Origin: a virus
IMG/VR virus record: IMGVR_UViG_3300043786_000977
Span: 35,907 to 99,906 of that record
DNA length: 64,000 nt
Direction: 5' to 3' (one strand)
Positions 9,376 through 16,153 of this stretch are shown in pieces. Numbering within the stretch: position 1 is the stretch's first letter; each line of letters begins with the position of its first letter. The notes beneath the pieces were generated by a model. The model was not told where the DNA came from. It did not search any database and saw only the letters and a list, made by a program, of their open reading frames with translations. Made by a program: the position numbers and the translations under genes.

Positions 9376-9711
9376 ATGTCGACTGAAGTTACTGCCGTGA
9401 GACCTACGATATTGAGTCAGAGCCACGTGAGTCGTGCGATAAGCGATTCACGCTTCTACGAACTGCTGCCTGAGTTTCGCAGTCTACAGGTCAAACTCCA
9501 GACTATGAAGGTCAATCTGTCAGCATCAGGTGGTTGCGGTGGTTGCCGTCAAAGACGGGCAGTCTCCAATCTATTCAACGATTTCCTAACAATCGCGTTT
9601 GCATTGAGCGATGACGGGAAGGCGCGGCTCAAGACGTACCTTGGAGCGCAGCAGCTAATGGTCAATCGTACGGATCCCGTAACACGACAAGTACAACTAC
9701 GTACTCTGTAG
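9376..9711 (+). CDS. Small CxxC-containing protein, 111 aa
   Basis: Mostly helical small protein with a GGCGGCRQRR motif near residues 52-61: one CxxC followed by basic residues. This may bind metal or nucleic acid; a single CxxC would need dimerisation or a partner to coordinate zinc. It lies between an unrecognised gene and the subtilase, all after one promoter and each with a good ribosome binding site. Function unknown. Confidence 0.85.
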   Translation: MSTEVTAVRPTILSQSHVSRAISDSRFYELLPEFRSLQVKLQTMKVNLSASGGCGGCRQRRAVSNLFNDFLTIAFALSDDGKARLKTYLGAQQLMVNRTDPVTRQVQLRTL

Positions 9712-9719
9712 GAGGTTTC

Positions 9720-10712
9720 ATGAATACAAGTGATCGCATACCACTGATCCCGCCCACGCGGGTTAAGATTGCCGTCTCGATTCTGTCCGAGACACAAGAC
9801 TATAATCACCGTCTAATGAACATTCCGGCGATGTGGCGTAGTACACGCGGCGCTGGCGTCAAGGTCGCTATTCTGGATACAGGTCTGCCTAAGCATGTCG
9901 ATCTGTTACCCTCCGGTGGTAAGAGTTTTATTGAAGGGTATCTGCTCGATACAAACGGGCATAGTACACACTGCGGTGGTATTATCGCAGCAACCGCCAA
10001 TAACAATATGGGTGTGATGGGCATTGCACCGGACGTTGAAGACTGGTACGGGGCAGTCCTGGATGGTGATGGTCAAGGTAGTATTGATTCCATTATCAAC
10101 GGCATTCGGTGGGCTGTAGACGTTGTTGGCGCCGACATCATCAGTATGAGTCTAGGTATACCGGCCAATGCACGCTACGAACGAGCACTGGAAGCAGTGT
10201 GCCAGTATGCTGTGAACCAGGGCGTCGCAATATTTGCCGCGGCTGGCAACGAGTACGGTGCTGTGGGTCAGCCCGCGCAATACGATTGCGTATACGCGGT
10301 TGCCGCAATCGATAAGAACTTCACACCAGCAGATTTCTCGAATCGGGGACAGTCAGTCGACTTTGCGGCCGGCGGTGTAGACGTCTTTTCGACCTACCTT
10401 AACGATACGTACGCCAAGTTGAGTGGTACGTCTATGGCTACTCCTGCACTCGTGGGTGTCGCAGCACTCATTCTCAGCGACGCCAGGCAGGGCGCACAGC
10501 CCCGTAAACTGACACCGGCTGAGTTGGGCGCCAAACTACGGAAGATAGCATTTGACGTCGGGCCTGCTGGCGTAGACGATGCGACAGGTATCGGAATTCC
10601 TGTCTTCCAGTCGTCAGGTACCGAACCCGTCGTACCACCTGTGGTAGTCCCGGGCTATCCGACTCACCGGCCCTGGTGGCAATACCTGTGGCCTGGTTAT
10701 TGGTGTCTCTGA
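9720..10712 (+). CDS. Subtilisin-family (S8) serine protease, 330 aa
   Basis: The catalytic triad is intact: Asp53 in AILDTG, His81 in NGHSTHCGG and Ser238 in SGTSMATP, with the oxyanion Asn177 in AAAGNE. This defines a subtilase, a serine endopeptidase. There is no signal peptide and no recognisable inhibitor-type propeptide; only about 45 residues precede the Asp motif, so it probably acts inside the infected cell or is packed in or on the virion. The C-terminus is an unusual Pro/Trp-rich tail (PVVPPVVVPG, then several Trp). GGAGG stands just before the ATG at 9720. Roles could be virion protein maturation, host protein cleavage or release; the sequence does not decide. Catalytic assignment is firm, biological role is not. 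Confidence 0.93.
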   Translation: MNTSDRIPLIPPTRVKIAVSILSETQDYNHRLMNIPAMWRSTRGAGVKVAILDTGLPKHVDLLPSGGKSFIEGYLLDTNGHSTHCGGIIAATANNNMGVMGIAPDVEDWYGAVLDGDGQGSIDSIINGIRWAVDVVGADIISMSLGIPANARYERALEAVCQYAVNQGVAIFAAAGNEYGAVGQPAQYDCVYAVAAIDKNFTPADFSNRGQSVDFAAGGVDVFSTYLNDTYAKLSGTSMATPALVGVAALILSDARQGAQPRKLTPAELGAKLRKIAFDVGPAGVDDATGIGIPVFQSSGTEPVVPPVVVPGYPTHRPWWQYLWPGYWCL

Positions 10713-10825
10713 GAAGGTACTTGACACAAGTGCGACATTATGTCACAGTACATAACCAGATGAAAGCCGCGAAGGATCTTCCGGCCGAGTCTGGTCTTGC
10801 CCGAGGCCTGATACTCCTTCTTGCG

Positions 10826-10860
10826 AGGGGTGGTAGTAACCCTGCCACCCCTTCTTAATT
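10826..10860 (+). terminator. Rho-independent terminator
   Basis: Stem AGGGGTGG (10826-10833) pairs with CCACCCCT (10845-10852) across an 11-base loop and is followed by a T-rich tail (TCTTAATT). It lies about 110 bases after the protease stop and ends that transcript. Confidence 0.7.
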
Positions 10861-10873
10861 CCCTGGGTGTTTG

Positions 10874-10883
10874 TGTTATAACA
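10874..10883. promoter_or_regulatory. Palindrome with -10-like core upstream of 10934
   Basis: TGTTATAACA is a perfect 10-base palindrome that contains a TATAAC hexamer, about 50 bases before the next gene. No good -35 is seen at the right distance. It may be a promoter with an operator, or chance. The rest of the gap 10713-10933 holds only this and the terminator. Confidence 0.3.
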
Positions 10884-10933
10884 TAATAGTTGATCAGGGT
10901 ATTTAGTATCTAAACGTAACAGGGAGGAATCAA

Positions 10934-11299
10934 ATGGGTATCGGCAGTGTGTTCCGCGGGTTGTCGAAATTCTTCAACGCACAGCATCGGCGCGCAGTGA
11001 CTGGGCCGGAGGCACGGTATCTGCCCGCATCCGAGCCTCAACCGGCGCTGCCCGCGCATCTGGTGTCGCAGGTCGCACCAGAAGATGGTGCGCCGCCGCT
11101 CGCCGCGCAACAGGAGGCTGCGACGCCTGTCAAGAAGCGGCACTCGGGCCGGCGGAGCGCGAAGGGCGTACAGACCCTCCGCGGCTGGTTCAGCCCGTTC
11201 GACGTGTTCATTGCACACAAGATGGGCATGCGTAAGGACGCCATCCGTGCTCTCTGGGGAGAGCAGGCTGCCGGGTGGGCAACGAGTGGTGGACGATAA
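10934..11299 (+). CDS. Hypothetical basic, Ala/Pro-rich protein, 121 aa
   Basis: A strong ribosome binding site (AGGGAGG) precedes the ATG. N-terminus SVFRGLSKFF is amphipathic, the middle is Ala/Pro-rich (low complexity), and a basic stretch KKRHSGRRSAKG leads to a helical C-terminus. GC content and codon use are higher than in the neighbours. No known family. It lies alone between two terminator-like structures, perhaps with the short overlapping reading frame that follows. DNA binding is possible from the basic segment but is a guess. Confidence 0.7.
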   Translation: MGIGSVFRGLSKFFNAQHRRAVTGPEARYLPASEPQPALPAHLVSQVAPEDGAPPLAAQQEAATPVKKRHSGRRSAKGVQTLRGWFSPFDVFIAHKMGMRKDAIRALWGEQAAGWATSGGR

Positions 11300-11402
11300 C
11301 GACGTGTATCTGGCTCACGCGTTAACCGATAAGCTGTGGACACGATCTGCAACGACTTACCGGGGGCTGGGGGCTGCTCCGCTGCATGAGTACCCGAAAT
11401 AA
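11286..11402 (+). CDS. Possible small protein overlapping the preceding gene
   Basis: Starting at GTG 11286 or GTG 11289, this frame overlaps the end of the previous gene by about 14 bases and encodes about 37 residues (VDDNDVYLAHALTDKLW...) ending at the stop of 11402. The overlap resembles the translational coupling seen elsewhere here, but there is no clear ribosome binding site and no family match. Included as a candidate only. Confidence 0.3.
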   Translation: MVDDNDVYLAHALTDKLWTRSATTYRGLGAAPLHEYPK

Positions 11403-11405
11403 AAT

Positions 11406-11484
11406 CGGGGCTGTGCACTCGACAGCAAGCGCTGACCTCTTCGGGGGTTAGTGCGGGAGAATCCCCGCGTGGGAATTCTCTTTA
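11406..11484 (+). terminator. Structured RNA / terminator with mutually exclusive stems
   Basis: Hairpin A: an 11-base-pair stem, including three G-U pairs (11429-11439 with 11444-11454), closed by a C(UUCG)G tetraloop. Hairpin B: 11457-11466 pairs with 11471-11480 (one mismatch), followed by TTTA, like an intrinsic terminator. CGGGG at 11406-11410 can instead pair with CCCCG at 11463-11467, which would break hairpin B, and CTGT/ACAG (11411-11414 with 11422-11425) adds a small inner stem. Terminator function is likely; a switch-like behaviour is speculation. Confidence 0.55.
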
Positions 11485-11488
11485 GCTA

Positions 11489-11518
11489 TTGCAGTCGTAT
11501 GGCACGATAAGCTATACT
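11489..11518 (+). promoter_or_regulatory. Sigma70-like promoter
   Basis: TTGCAG at 11489-11494 and TATACT at 11513-11518 with an 18-base spacer, right after the terminator and 23 bases before the next start codon. The TTGC-type -35 matches the promoters near 8919 and 47085. Confidence 0.6.
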
Positions 11519-11541
11519 AGGTTTGAAAGTGGAGGTGTGTT

Positions 11542-11982
11542 ATGTTTTTACCCATAAGACCGATAGGCGTGAACACGCCGAATCCGGAGGATCGCATGCC
11601 GATATGGCAGGTGATCAATGGTGATGATTGGTCGCTTAACACACGGGTCTATATTCCACCTGCACTAACCACACCCGCAACGCCAGACAACAGTCGTGTG
11701 ATCTTTGTCTTGGCCCAGGATCGTTTTAGCAAGACACCTATCTGGACCGCCCGTTGGTTGGACGGTATTCTTGAAGCAGACAAAATCAATCATCCCGGTT
11801 TGATCAGCGTACGTATCCCAGATGATATTACGAGTACACTGCGGCGTGGTGCGTACGCCTTTTCGCTGACTGTGGCAGACAGTTTCGGACGGCACACGGT
11901 GACAGTGTTGACTGGCGCCATTCAAGTGGAATACGAGCCCACGTCACCTTTGCATAACATCCCGTATAGGAGAGATTCATGA
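11542..11982 (+). CDS. Putative beta-rich virion protein, 146 aa
   Basis: No named family recognised. The predicted strands and phrases such as VIFVLAQDRF, the ISVRIPDDIT segment and a final strand TVLTGAIQVEYEP give the look of the N-terminal Ig-like domains of phage baseplate upper (BppU-type) proteins, which would fit a baseplate-linked role; this is an inference from character, not from a motif. GGAGG precedes the ATG. It overlaps the next gene by 4 bases and starts an operon that continues through the sugar genes to 14616. Confidence 0.8.
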   Translation: MFLPIRPIGVNTPNPEDRMPIWQVINGDDWSLNTRVYIPPALTTPATPDNSRVIFVLAQDRFSKTPIWTARWLDGILEADKINHPGLISVRIPDDITSTLRRGAYAFSLTVADSFGRHTVTVLTGAIQVEYEPTSPLHNIPYRRDS

Positions 11983-12977
11983 GTGATAAGGTAGCCCAGG
12001 AAATTGAACAAAAAAGGAAGGCGCCACCACGCCATAAACCGCGGGATGTAGCCTATCCTGATTATAACAAGTCACTCGTCACTCAACGGCATCGATCACC
12101 GTTACGCGCTGGTGGGGAGCGTGCTGCTCAGACCGGTTTAACAGGGGCGGTACTCGGTGCACTCATCGCTCGCATTATGAGCAACAAGCCTCAGAATGTG
12201 GTTGGCGGTGCATTGGCTGGTGGTGCGTTGGGTGCAGTCCCGGGATTCGTTTCAGGTGCACGGGAAGCGAACAGTGAGAACAGTCGACTCCTCTTCCTAC
12301 GTCGGCGCATGGGGATCAACGAACCAGGTGAACTGGATGCCCTGTTACAACATCCCGAGCTCATGCCATCGTTGAGTCAGAAGAAGGCCGCTGCACCCAG
12401 CGCTATTTTGCAGGCTTTACAGAAGTTGCATCCGGTCAATAAAGGGTTGTTAACAGCAGGTGCTGCTGGTTTAGGCTGGGTCGGCGGTACGGAGGGTACA
12501 TCGCGACTGGTGGGTTATCACGATGACCCGAGTGCACGGCATGTAGGCGGTTATGTCAATGCCGCGCAGGCGGCAGGGATCGTCGCGGCTATCTTGAGTA
12601 AGAAACCGCAGGCCCTTCATTTTCTAAAGAAACCAGGAACCTTAGCAGGTATGGCAAGTATGGAAGTAATTCCTGCAGGACTACGTTCCATGAACCGTAT
12701 GTCAGATGCTTCAGCAGCACAAGCAACGGGTCAGGTTTCACCGTCGATCTCTCGTGTCTTGAATACGTCTACTGCCCGGGGCGCAGGAATCGGCGCCGGT
12801 GCTGCAGGGTTGGCTGCCATTGTCTCTGGACTCTCAAGGTCCAAGCGTGACAAAGAGATCCAAGAGGGCCACGGCCGCGCTGGAATGGTCACCAGTGACT
12901 TCCTTAAATACTTGTTGCCTGCCATGATCGGTGGCGGTGTCGTCGGTTCTTTAACTGGGAAAAAGCCTTCTGCATAA
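11979..12977 (+). CDS. Gly/Ala-rich putative internal virion or membrane-interacting protein, 332 aa
   Basis: Unrecognised. Several glycine-zipper-like hydrophobic stretches (for example GAVLGALIARIM, VVGGALAGGALGAV, GIGAGAAGLAAIVSG) alternate with basic and polar segments. Such composition occurs in phage ejection and internal proteins that insert into membranes. N-terminus is strongly charged and basic. Start overlaps the upstream stop; end overlaps the methyltransferase start (TAATG). The N-terminal region of the protein at 21066 has similar Ala/Gly-rich character. Confidence 0.8.
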   Translation: MSDKVAQEIEQKRKAPPRHKPRDVAYPDYNKSLVTQRHRSPLRAGGERAAQTGLTGAVLGALIARIMSNKPQNVVGGALAGGALGAVPGFVSGAREANSENSRLLFLRRRMGINEPGELDALLQHPELMPSLSQKKAAAPSAILQALQKLHPVNKGLLTAGAAGLGWVGGTEGTSRLVGYHDDPSARHVGGYVNAAQAAGIVAAILSKKPQALHFLKKPGTLAGMASMEVIPAGLRSMNRMSDASAAQATGQVSPSISRVLNTSTARGAGIGAGAAGLAAIVSGLSRSKRDKEIQEGHGRAGMVTSDFLKYLLPAMIGGGVVGSLTGKKPSA

Positions 12978-13513
12978 TGAAAGAACTCATCATACCGCAG
13001 CCAGCAAACGGTCGTTTCGGGTTTCCTGAATGGGGTTCACACATCCCCGTTATCACGAAAGTCCTGGACCGTCTCCAACCCAAGACCATTCTGGAATTGG
13101 GTAGTGGTGATCATTCTACAATCGTGTTTCATAGTTACGTGACCGGTGTCCCCGGCCGTTCATTGGTGACTCTGGATAATGATCTGACGTGGATTGAGGG
13201 ATTAGCGTGGCAACGGAACGCACAGCATGAAATACGTTATGTACCTGACTGGGATCCAAAGCATCACGATGGTTACTATGATCTGATCTTCATTGACCAG
13301 GCCCCCGAAGAAACACGTTGGCAGATATCGTTAGAGTGGGCGGCAACGCACTGTACCGTGGCAATGGTACATGACGAAAACTACGTAGATCGTTACGGTC
13401 ACCTTTATCCACTTTTCGCTTCCCGTGTCAACTATGGTGCCTACAAGTTCCATACCGGTGTCTTTGGGCGCGAAATCGATGTGACCGAATGGTGGCCTGA
13501 CGGGGGCATCTGA
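12977..13513 (+). CDS. Class I SAM-dependent methyltransferase-like protein, 178 aa
   Basis: A Rossmann-type methyltransferase is indicated by motif I ILELGSGDHST (about 39-49), an acidic end of strand 2 in LVTLDND (about 63-69) and YDLIFIDQ (about 101-108) in the motif IV region. The short length and HDENY segment fit small-molecule or sugar methyltransferases of the Methyltransf_24/FkbM-like sort rather than DNA methyltransferases, since no DPPY/NPPY motif is present. It overlaps the start of the UDP-galactopyranose mutase gene (TGATG), suggesting a common role in modifying a glycan. Substrate is not known. Confidence 0.85.
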   Translation: MKELIIPQPANGRFGFPEWGSHIPVITKVLDRLQPKTILELGSGDHSTIVFHSYVTGVPGRSLVTLDNDLTWIEGLAWQRNAQHEIRYVPDWDPKHHDGYYDLIFIDQAPEETRWQISLEWAATHCTVAMVHDENYVDRYGHLYPLFASRVNYGAYKFHTGVFGREIDVTEWWPDGGI

Positions 13514-14616
13514 TGAATCCGACACCGGATTATCTTGTCGTCGGCGCCGGTCCCTCCGGTTGTGTTATTGCGGAACGGCTGGCCGGCCGCGGCTGTTCTG
13601 TATGTCTGGTTGATAAACGAGACCATATCGGGGGTAACTGTCACGATGCGTATGACGATGCAGGCATCTTGGTGCACAGGTACGGGCCACACTACTTCCG
13701 TACAAACGATGATGCGTTGCTGCAGTACCTATCTCAATTCACCGGTTGGTTACCTGCACAGTATATCGTGCAGAGCAAAGTAGGTGAGATATACTATCCG
13801 CTGCCGATCAACCTGACGACATTGGAGATGTTCTTCAACCGAACGTTTGACGAGACGTCTGCCCGTGAATTCATTAAGTCCCGTTGTGAACCCATAGCAC
13901 AACCGACGAATGCGGAAGAGTACGTGCTGGCCAACATGGGCCGGGAACTCTATGAGACATTCTACCGGCCGTACACATTGAAACAATGGGGTTGTTCACC
14001 GCGGGAAATTGATGTCGCCGTATGTGGGCGGGTACCTATACGGTTCAACCGTGATTGCCGTTACGTGACACACAGGCATCAGTGTATGCCGGCCGACGGA
14101 TACACGGCTCTGTTTACCCGTATGGTGACAGCGCGTGGTATCGTGGTACATTTGAACACGGATTACACGGCCATCAAAGAGTACTGCAAACCGAAGATTG
14201 CAACCGTGTATACCGGGCCTGTAGACACATATTTCGGTCACTGTTACGGTGCGTTACCGTGGCGTTCATTACGTTTCGAACCGCGGTATTATGCCACGGT
14301 TTTTAAGCAACCCTGTGTCCAGGTCAACTATCCGGATGAACAACCCTTTACACGTTCCGTCGAGATCAAACATGTCACGGGACAGGTACATCCCGCGACG
14401 ACTGTGATATACGAGTACCCGGTAGCGACGGGTGAGCCTTACTATCCGGTACCCTCACAGGCATCGCGTGAACAGTATGCCCGGTATCAGGAACTAGCAG
14501 AGCGTGAGACTGCACTACACCGTGTTCATTTTATCGGTCGCCTGGCCCAGTATACCTATATTGACATGGACCAGGCGATACTGGCTGCACTTAAAGCAGC
14601 GGACACGCTCATTTAA
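13513..14616 (+). CDS. glf: UDP-galactopyranose mutase, 367 aa
   Basis: Flavoenzyme that interconverts UDP-galactopyranose and UDP-galactofuranose. The FAD-binding start VVGAGPSGCV (8-17), the HIGGNCHD signature (about 38-45), YGPHYFRT (about 57-64), the YTLKQWG segment (about 156-162), PADGYTALF and the late FIGRLAQYTYIDMDQ flavin motif are all present, and the length matches bacterial Glf. It is coupled to the methyltransferase gene upstream and runs tail to tail, with an 8-base overlap, into a minus-strand glycosyltransferase gene. The set suggests galactofuranose-containing decoration of virion protein, DNA or host surface. Confidence 0.95.
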   Translation: MNPTPDYLVVGAGPSGCVIAERLAGRGCSVCLVDKRDHIGGNCHDAYDDAGILVHRYGPHYFRTNDDALLQYLSQFTGWLPAQYIVQSKVGEIYYPLPINLTTLEMFFNRTFDETSAREFIKSRCEPIAQPTNAEEYVLANMGRELYETFYRPYTLKQWGCSPREIDVAVCGRVPIRFNRDCRYVTHRHQCMPADGYTALFTRMVTARGIVVHLNTDYTAIKEYCKPKIATVYTGPVDTYFGHCYGALPWRSLRFEPRYYATVFKQPCVQVNYPDEQPFTRSVEIKHVTGQVHPATTVIYEYPVATGEPYYPVPSQASREQYARYQELAERETALHRVHFIGRLAQYTYIDMDQAILAALKAADTLI

Positions 14617-16123
14617 GCCAGCTGTTCGCCAGCGAGTTACCGAGGTCCAGTACCACTTTGCCTGTGGCCTGGGCCAGCCGCACAGCAAGGCCTTTACCTG
14701 GCGCCCCTCCACTGAGAAGCACAAGGCCCGCGTGGTGCTGCTCTACGACGTCTGTGATGCGCTTGTGATCACGCCAGCCAGTCATTACCACGCCTGTAAT
14801 GTCAGGGTGCTTATAACGCTTTTGCAGACTCGTGGCTAACCGTTCAGCGTCACCGTGTAGAATGAGCACACCACCCTGGTTGAGCACAGGACCCACACGT
14901 CCTGTCGCCTGCCACAGTTCAGGGTAAAACTGATCAATGAAACGATCACGTTCAGGGAAGTACGGGTGTACCAGGAAATCGGCCCAGAAGATACCCGAGA
15001 TTGTGCAGGCCAGGAAGTCCGCATGGTTGCCGGCCCAGAGCAGATCACTACCCAACGCCTTCAAATCACAATCAACCAATCCGATACGTTTCAAGTAGGC
15101 CGGGTCTTTAAGGAAATGCTTAGGTGCTTCCTCACCGCGACTGTAGGCAATAATCGCCCGTTCACCGTCCGACATACGTACCACCGATGTCGGTACTTTG
15201 TGTTTAAGGCGGTGTACGATCATGGCGGCTAATGCGTCGGATGAAAGTATCTTGTTGCAGAAGGCTTCGGTTTCGGCTGACAAGACGATTTTACTGAAGT
15301 CCGGTCCTTGAACCTGTGGTATTTGTGCCCGTGGTTTTTGTACCTGCTGCTTTATTACGGTTGCTTTTGCCACAACGGGTACTGCGGGTAGACTCGGGAT
15401 CGTCCACTTAGGCCACGCCTTCAACTTCTTATCTGACTCTCTGATATAATTCGCACGTCGGTGTAACGGATCCTTTATCCATTCTTTGGGATTTGGCAGT
15501 ATCCATTTGTTAGCGCCACGCAAACGGATTAACGGGGTATGTGTGCGTTGCGCCCATACCGCGATATCTTCGTCGTCGCCTGAATGGATTGGCCCAGTAC
15601 AAACGTCACGGGTTAAACCGAGCGCCTGTGGGTACGAGGCCATTACACCCGCACCGAGAATGTGTACACCGATATCGCGACTGATAGCATGATCGTAACC
15701 GTACAGGACGCGATTATCTTTCGCCAAGTTACGTGCGGGCATCGGTGCACCATTGCGTATACGATAAACACCACCATGTAGACCTACGATCGCTTTACGC
15801 TGGTAACGGTCAACGGCCTCGACAAGGTATTTAGCGTAGTCTGGTGGGTAGAGTATATCATCATCAACGGATAGATAATAACCGGCTTCGGCGCCTAACC
15901 AATGGAACTTACCGTGACTACCGACATCGGGCGCCGTGCACTCGGGGCCGGCCAGGATCACATCAAGTTTGGCGTCGTTTGGTAGCTCAGGCGGTCGTTC
16001 CGAATACCCGTTCAGATATAAACGCAGTACGTCGCATTGGGGTAGTAGGTCAGCAACTGCACGCAACATACCTGCTTTACGAGGCGGAAACGACGCCATG
16101 GCAACAATGATTGGATCACTCAT
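14609..16123 (-). CDS. Two-domain glycosyltransferase (GT-A plus GT-D-like), 504 aa
   Basis: The N-terminal 240 residues look like a GT-A fold: VAMASFPPR at the start and SVDDDILYPP with the DDD metal/nucleotide motif at about 87-89, and later a SGDDED segment. After a Pro/Gln/Lys linker (about 240-275), the C-terminal domain resembles GT-D/DUF1792 enzymes, with a VVRMSDGERAII segment (Asp319-Gly-Glu321, the DXE motif) and LLSGGAPGKGLAVRLA near the end. Two transferase domains in one chain suggest sequential sugar addition. A GGAG ribosome binding site precedes the start on the minus strand, 30 bases after the upstream gene. It lies opposite glf. Confidence 0.85.
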   Translation of the reverse strand: MSDPIIVAMASFPPRKAGMLRAVADLLPQCDVLRLYLNGYSERPPELPNDAKLDVILAGPECTAPDVGSHGKFHWLGAEAGYYLSVDDDILYPPDYAKYLVEAVDRYQRKAIVGLHGGVYRIRNGAPMPARNLAKDNRVLYGYDHAISRDIGVHILGAGVMASYPQALGLTRDVCTGPIHSGDDEDIAVWAQRTHTPLIRLRGANKWILPNPKEWIKDPLHRRANYIRESDKKLKAWPKWTIPSLPAVPVVAKATVIKQQVQKPRAQIPQVQGPDFSKIVLSAETEAFCNKILSSDALAAMIVHRLKHKVPTSVVRMSDGERAIIAYSRGEEAPKHFLKDPAYLKRIGLVDCDLKALGSDLLWAGNHADFLACTISGIFWADFLVHPYFPERDRFIDQFYPELWQATGRVGPVLNQGGVLILHGDAERLATSLQKRYKHPDITGVVMTGWRDHKRITDVVEQHHAGLVLLSGGAPGKGLAVRLAQATGKVVLDLGNSLANSWLK

Positions 16124-16153
16124 TCACTCACTCCATTCGTAGTATAAAGATTT

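Noticed and set aside
10676-10858. Frame over the end of the protease gene and a possible tRNA
   Set aside because: I looked for a tRNA because of stem-like sequence, but no acceptor/T-arm combination with a GTTC-type T-loop fits. The hairpin is better read as a terminator.
11085-11402. 105-codon frame overlapping 10934-11299
   Set aside because: The first two thirds are out of frame with the better supported gene; only the 3' part is kept as a low-confidence small gene.
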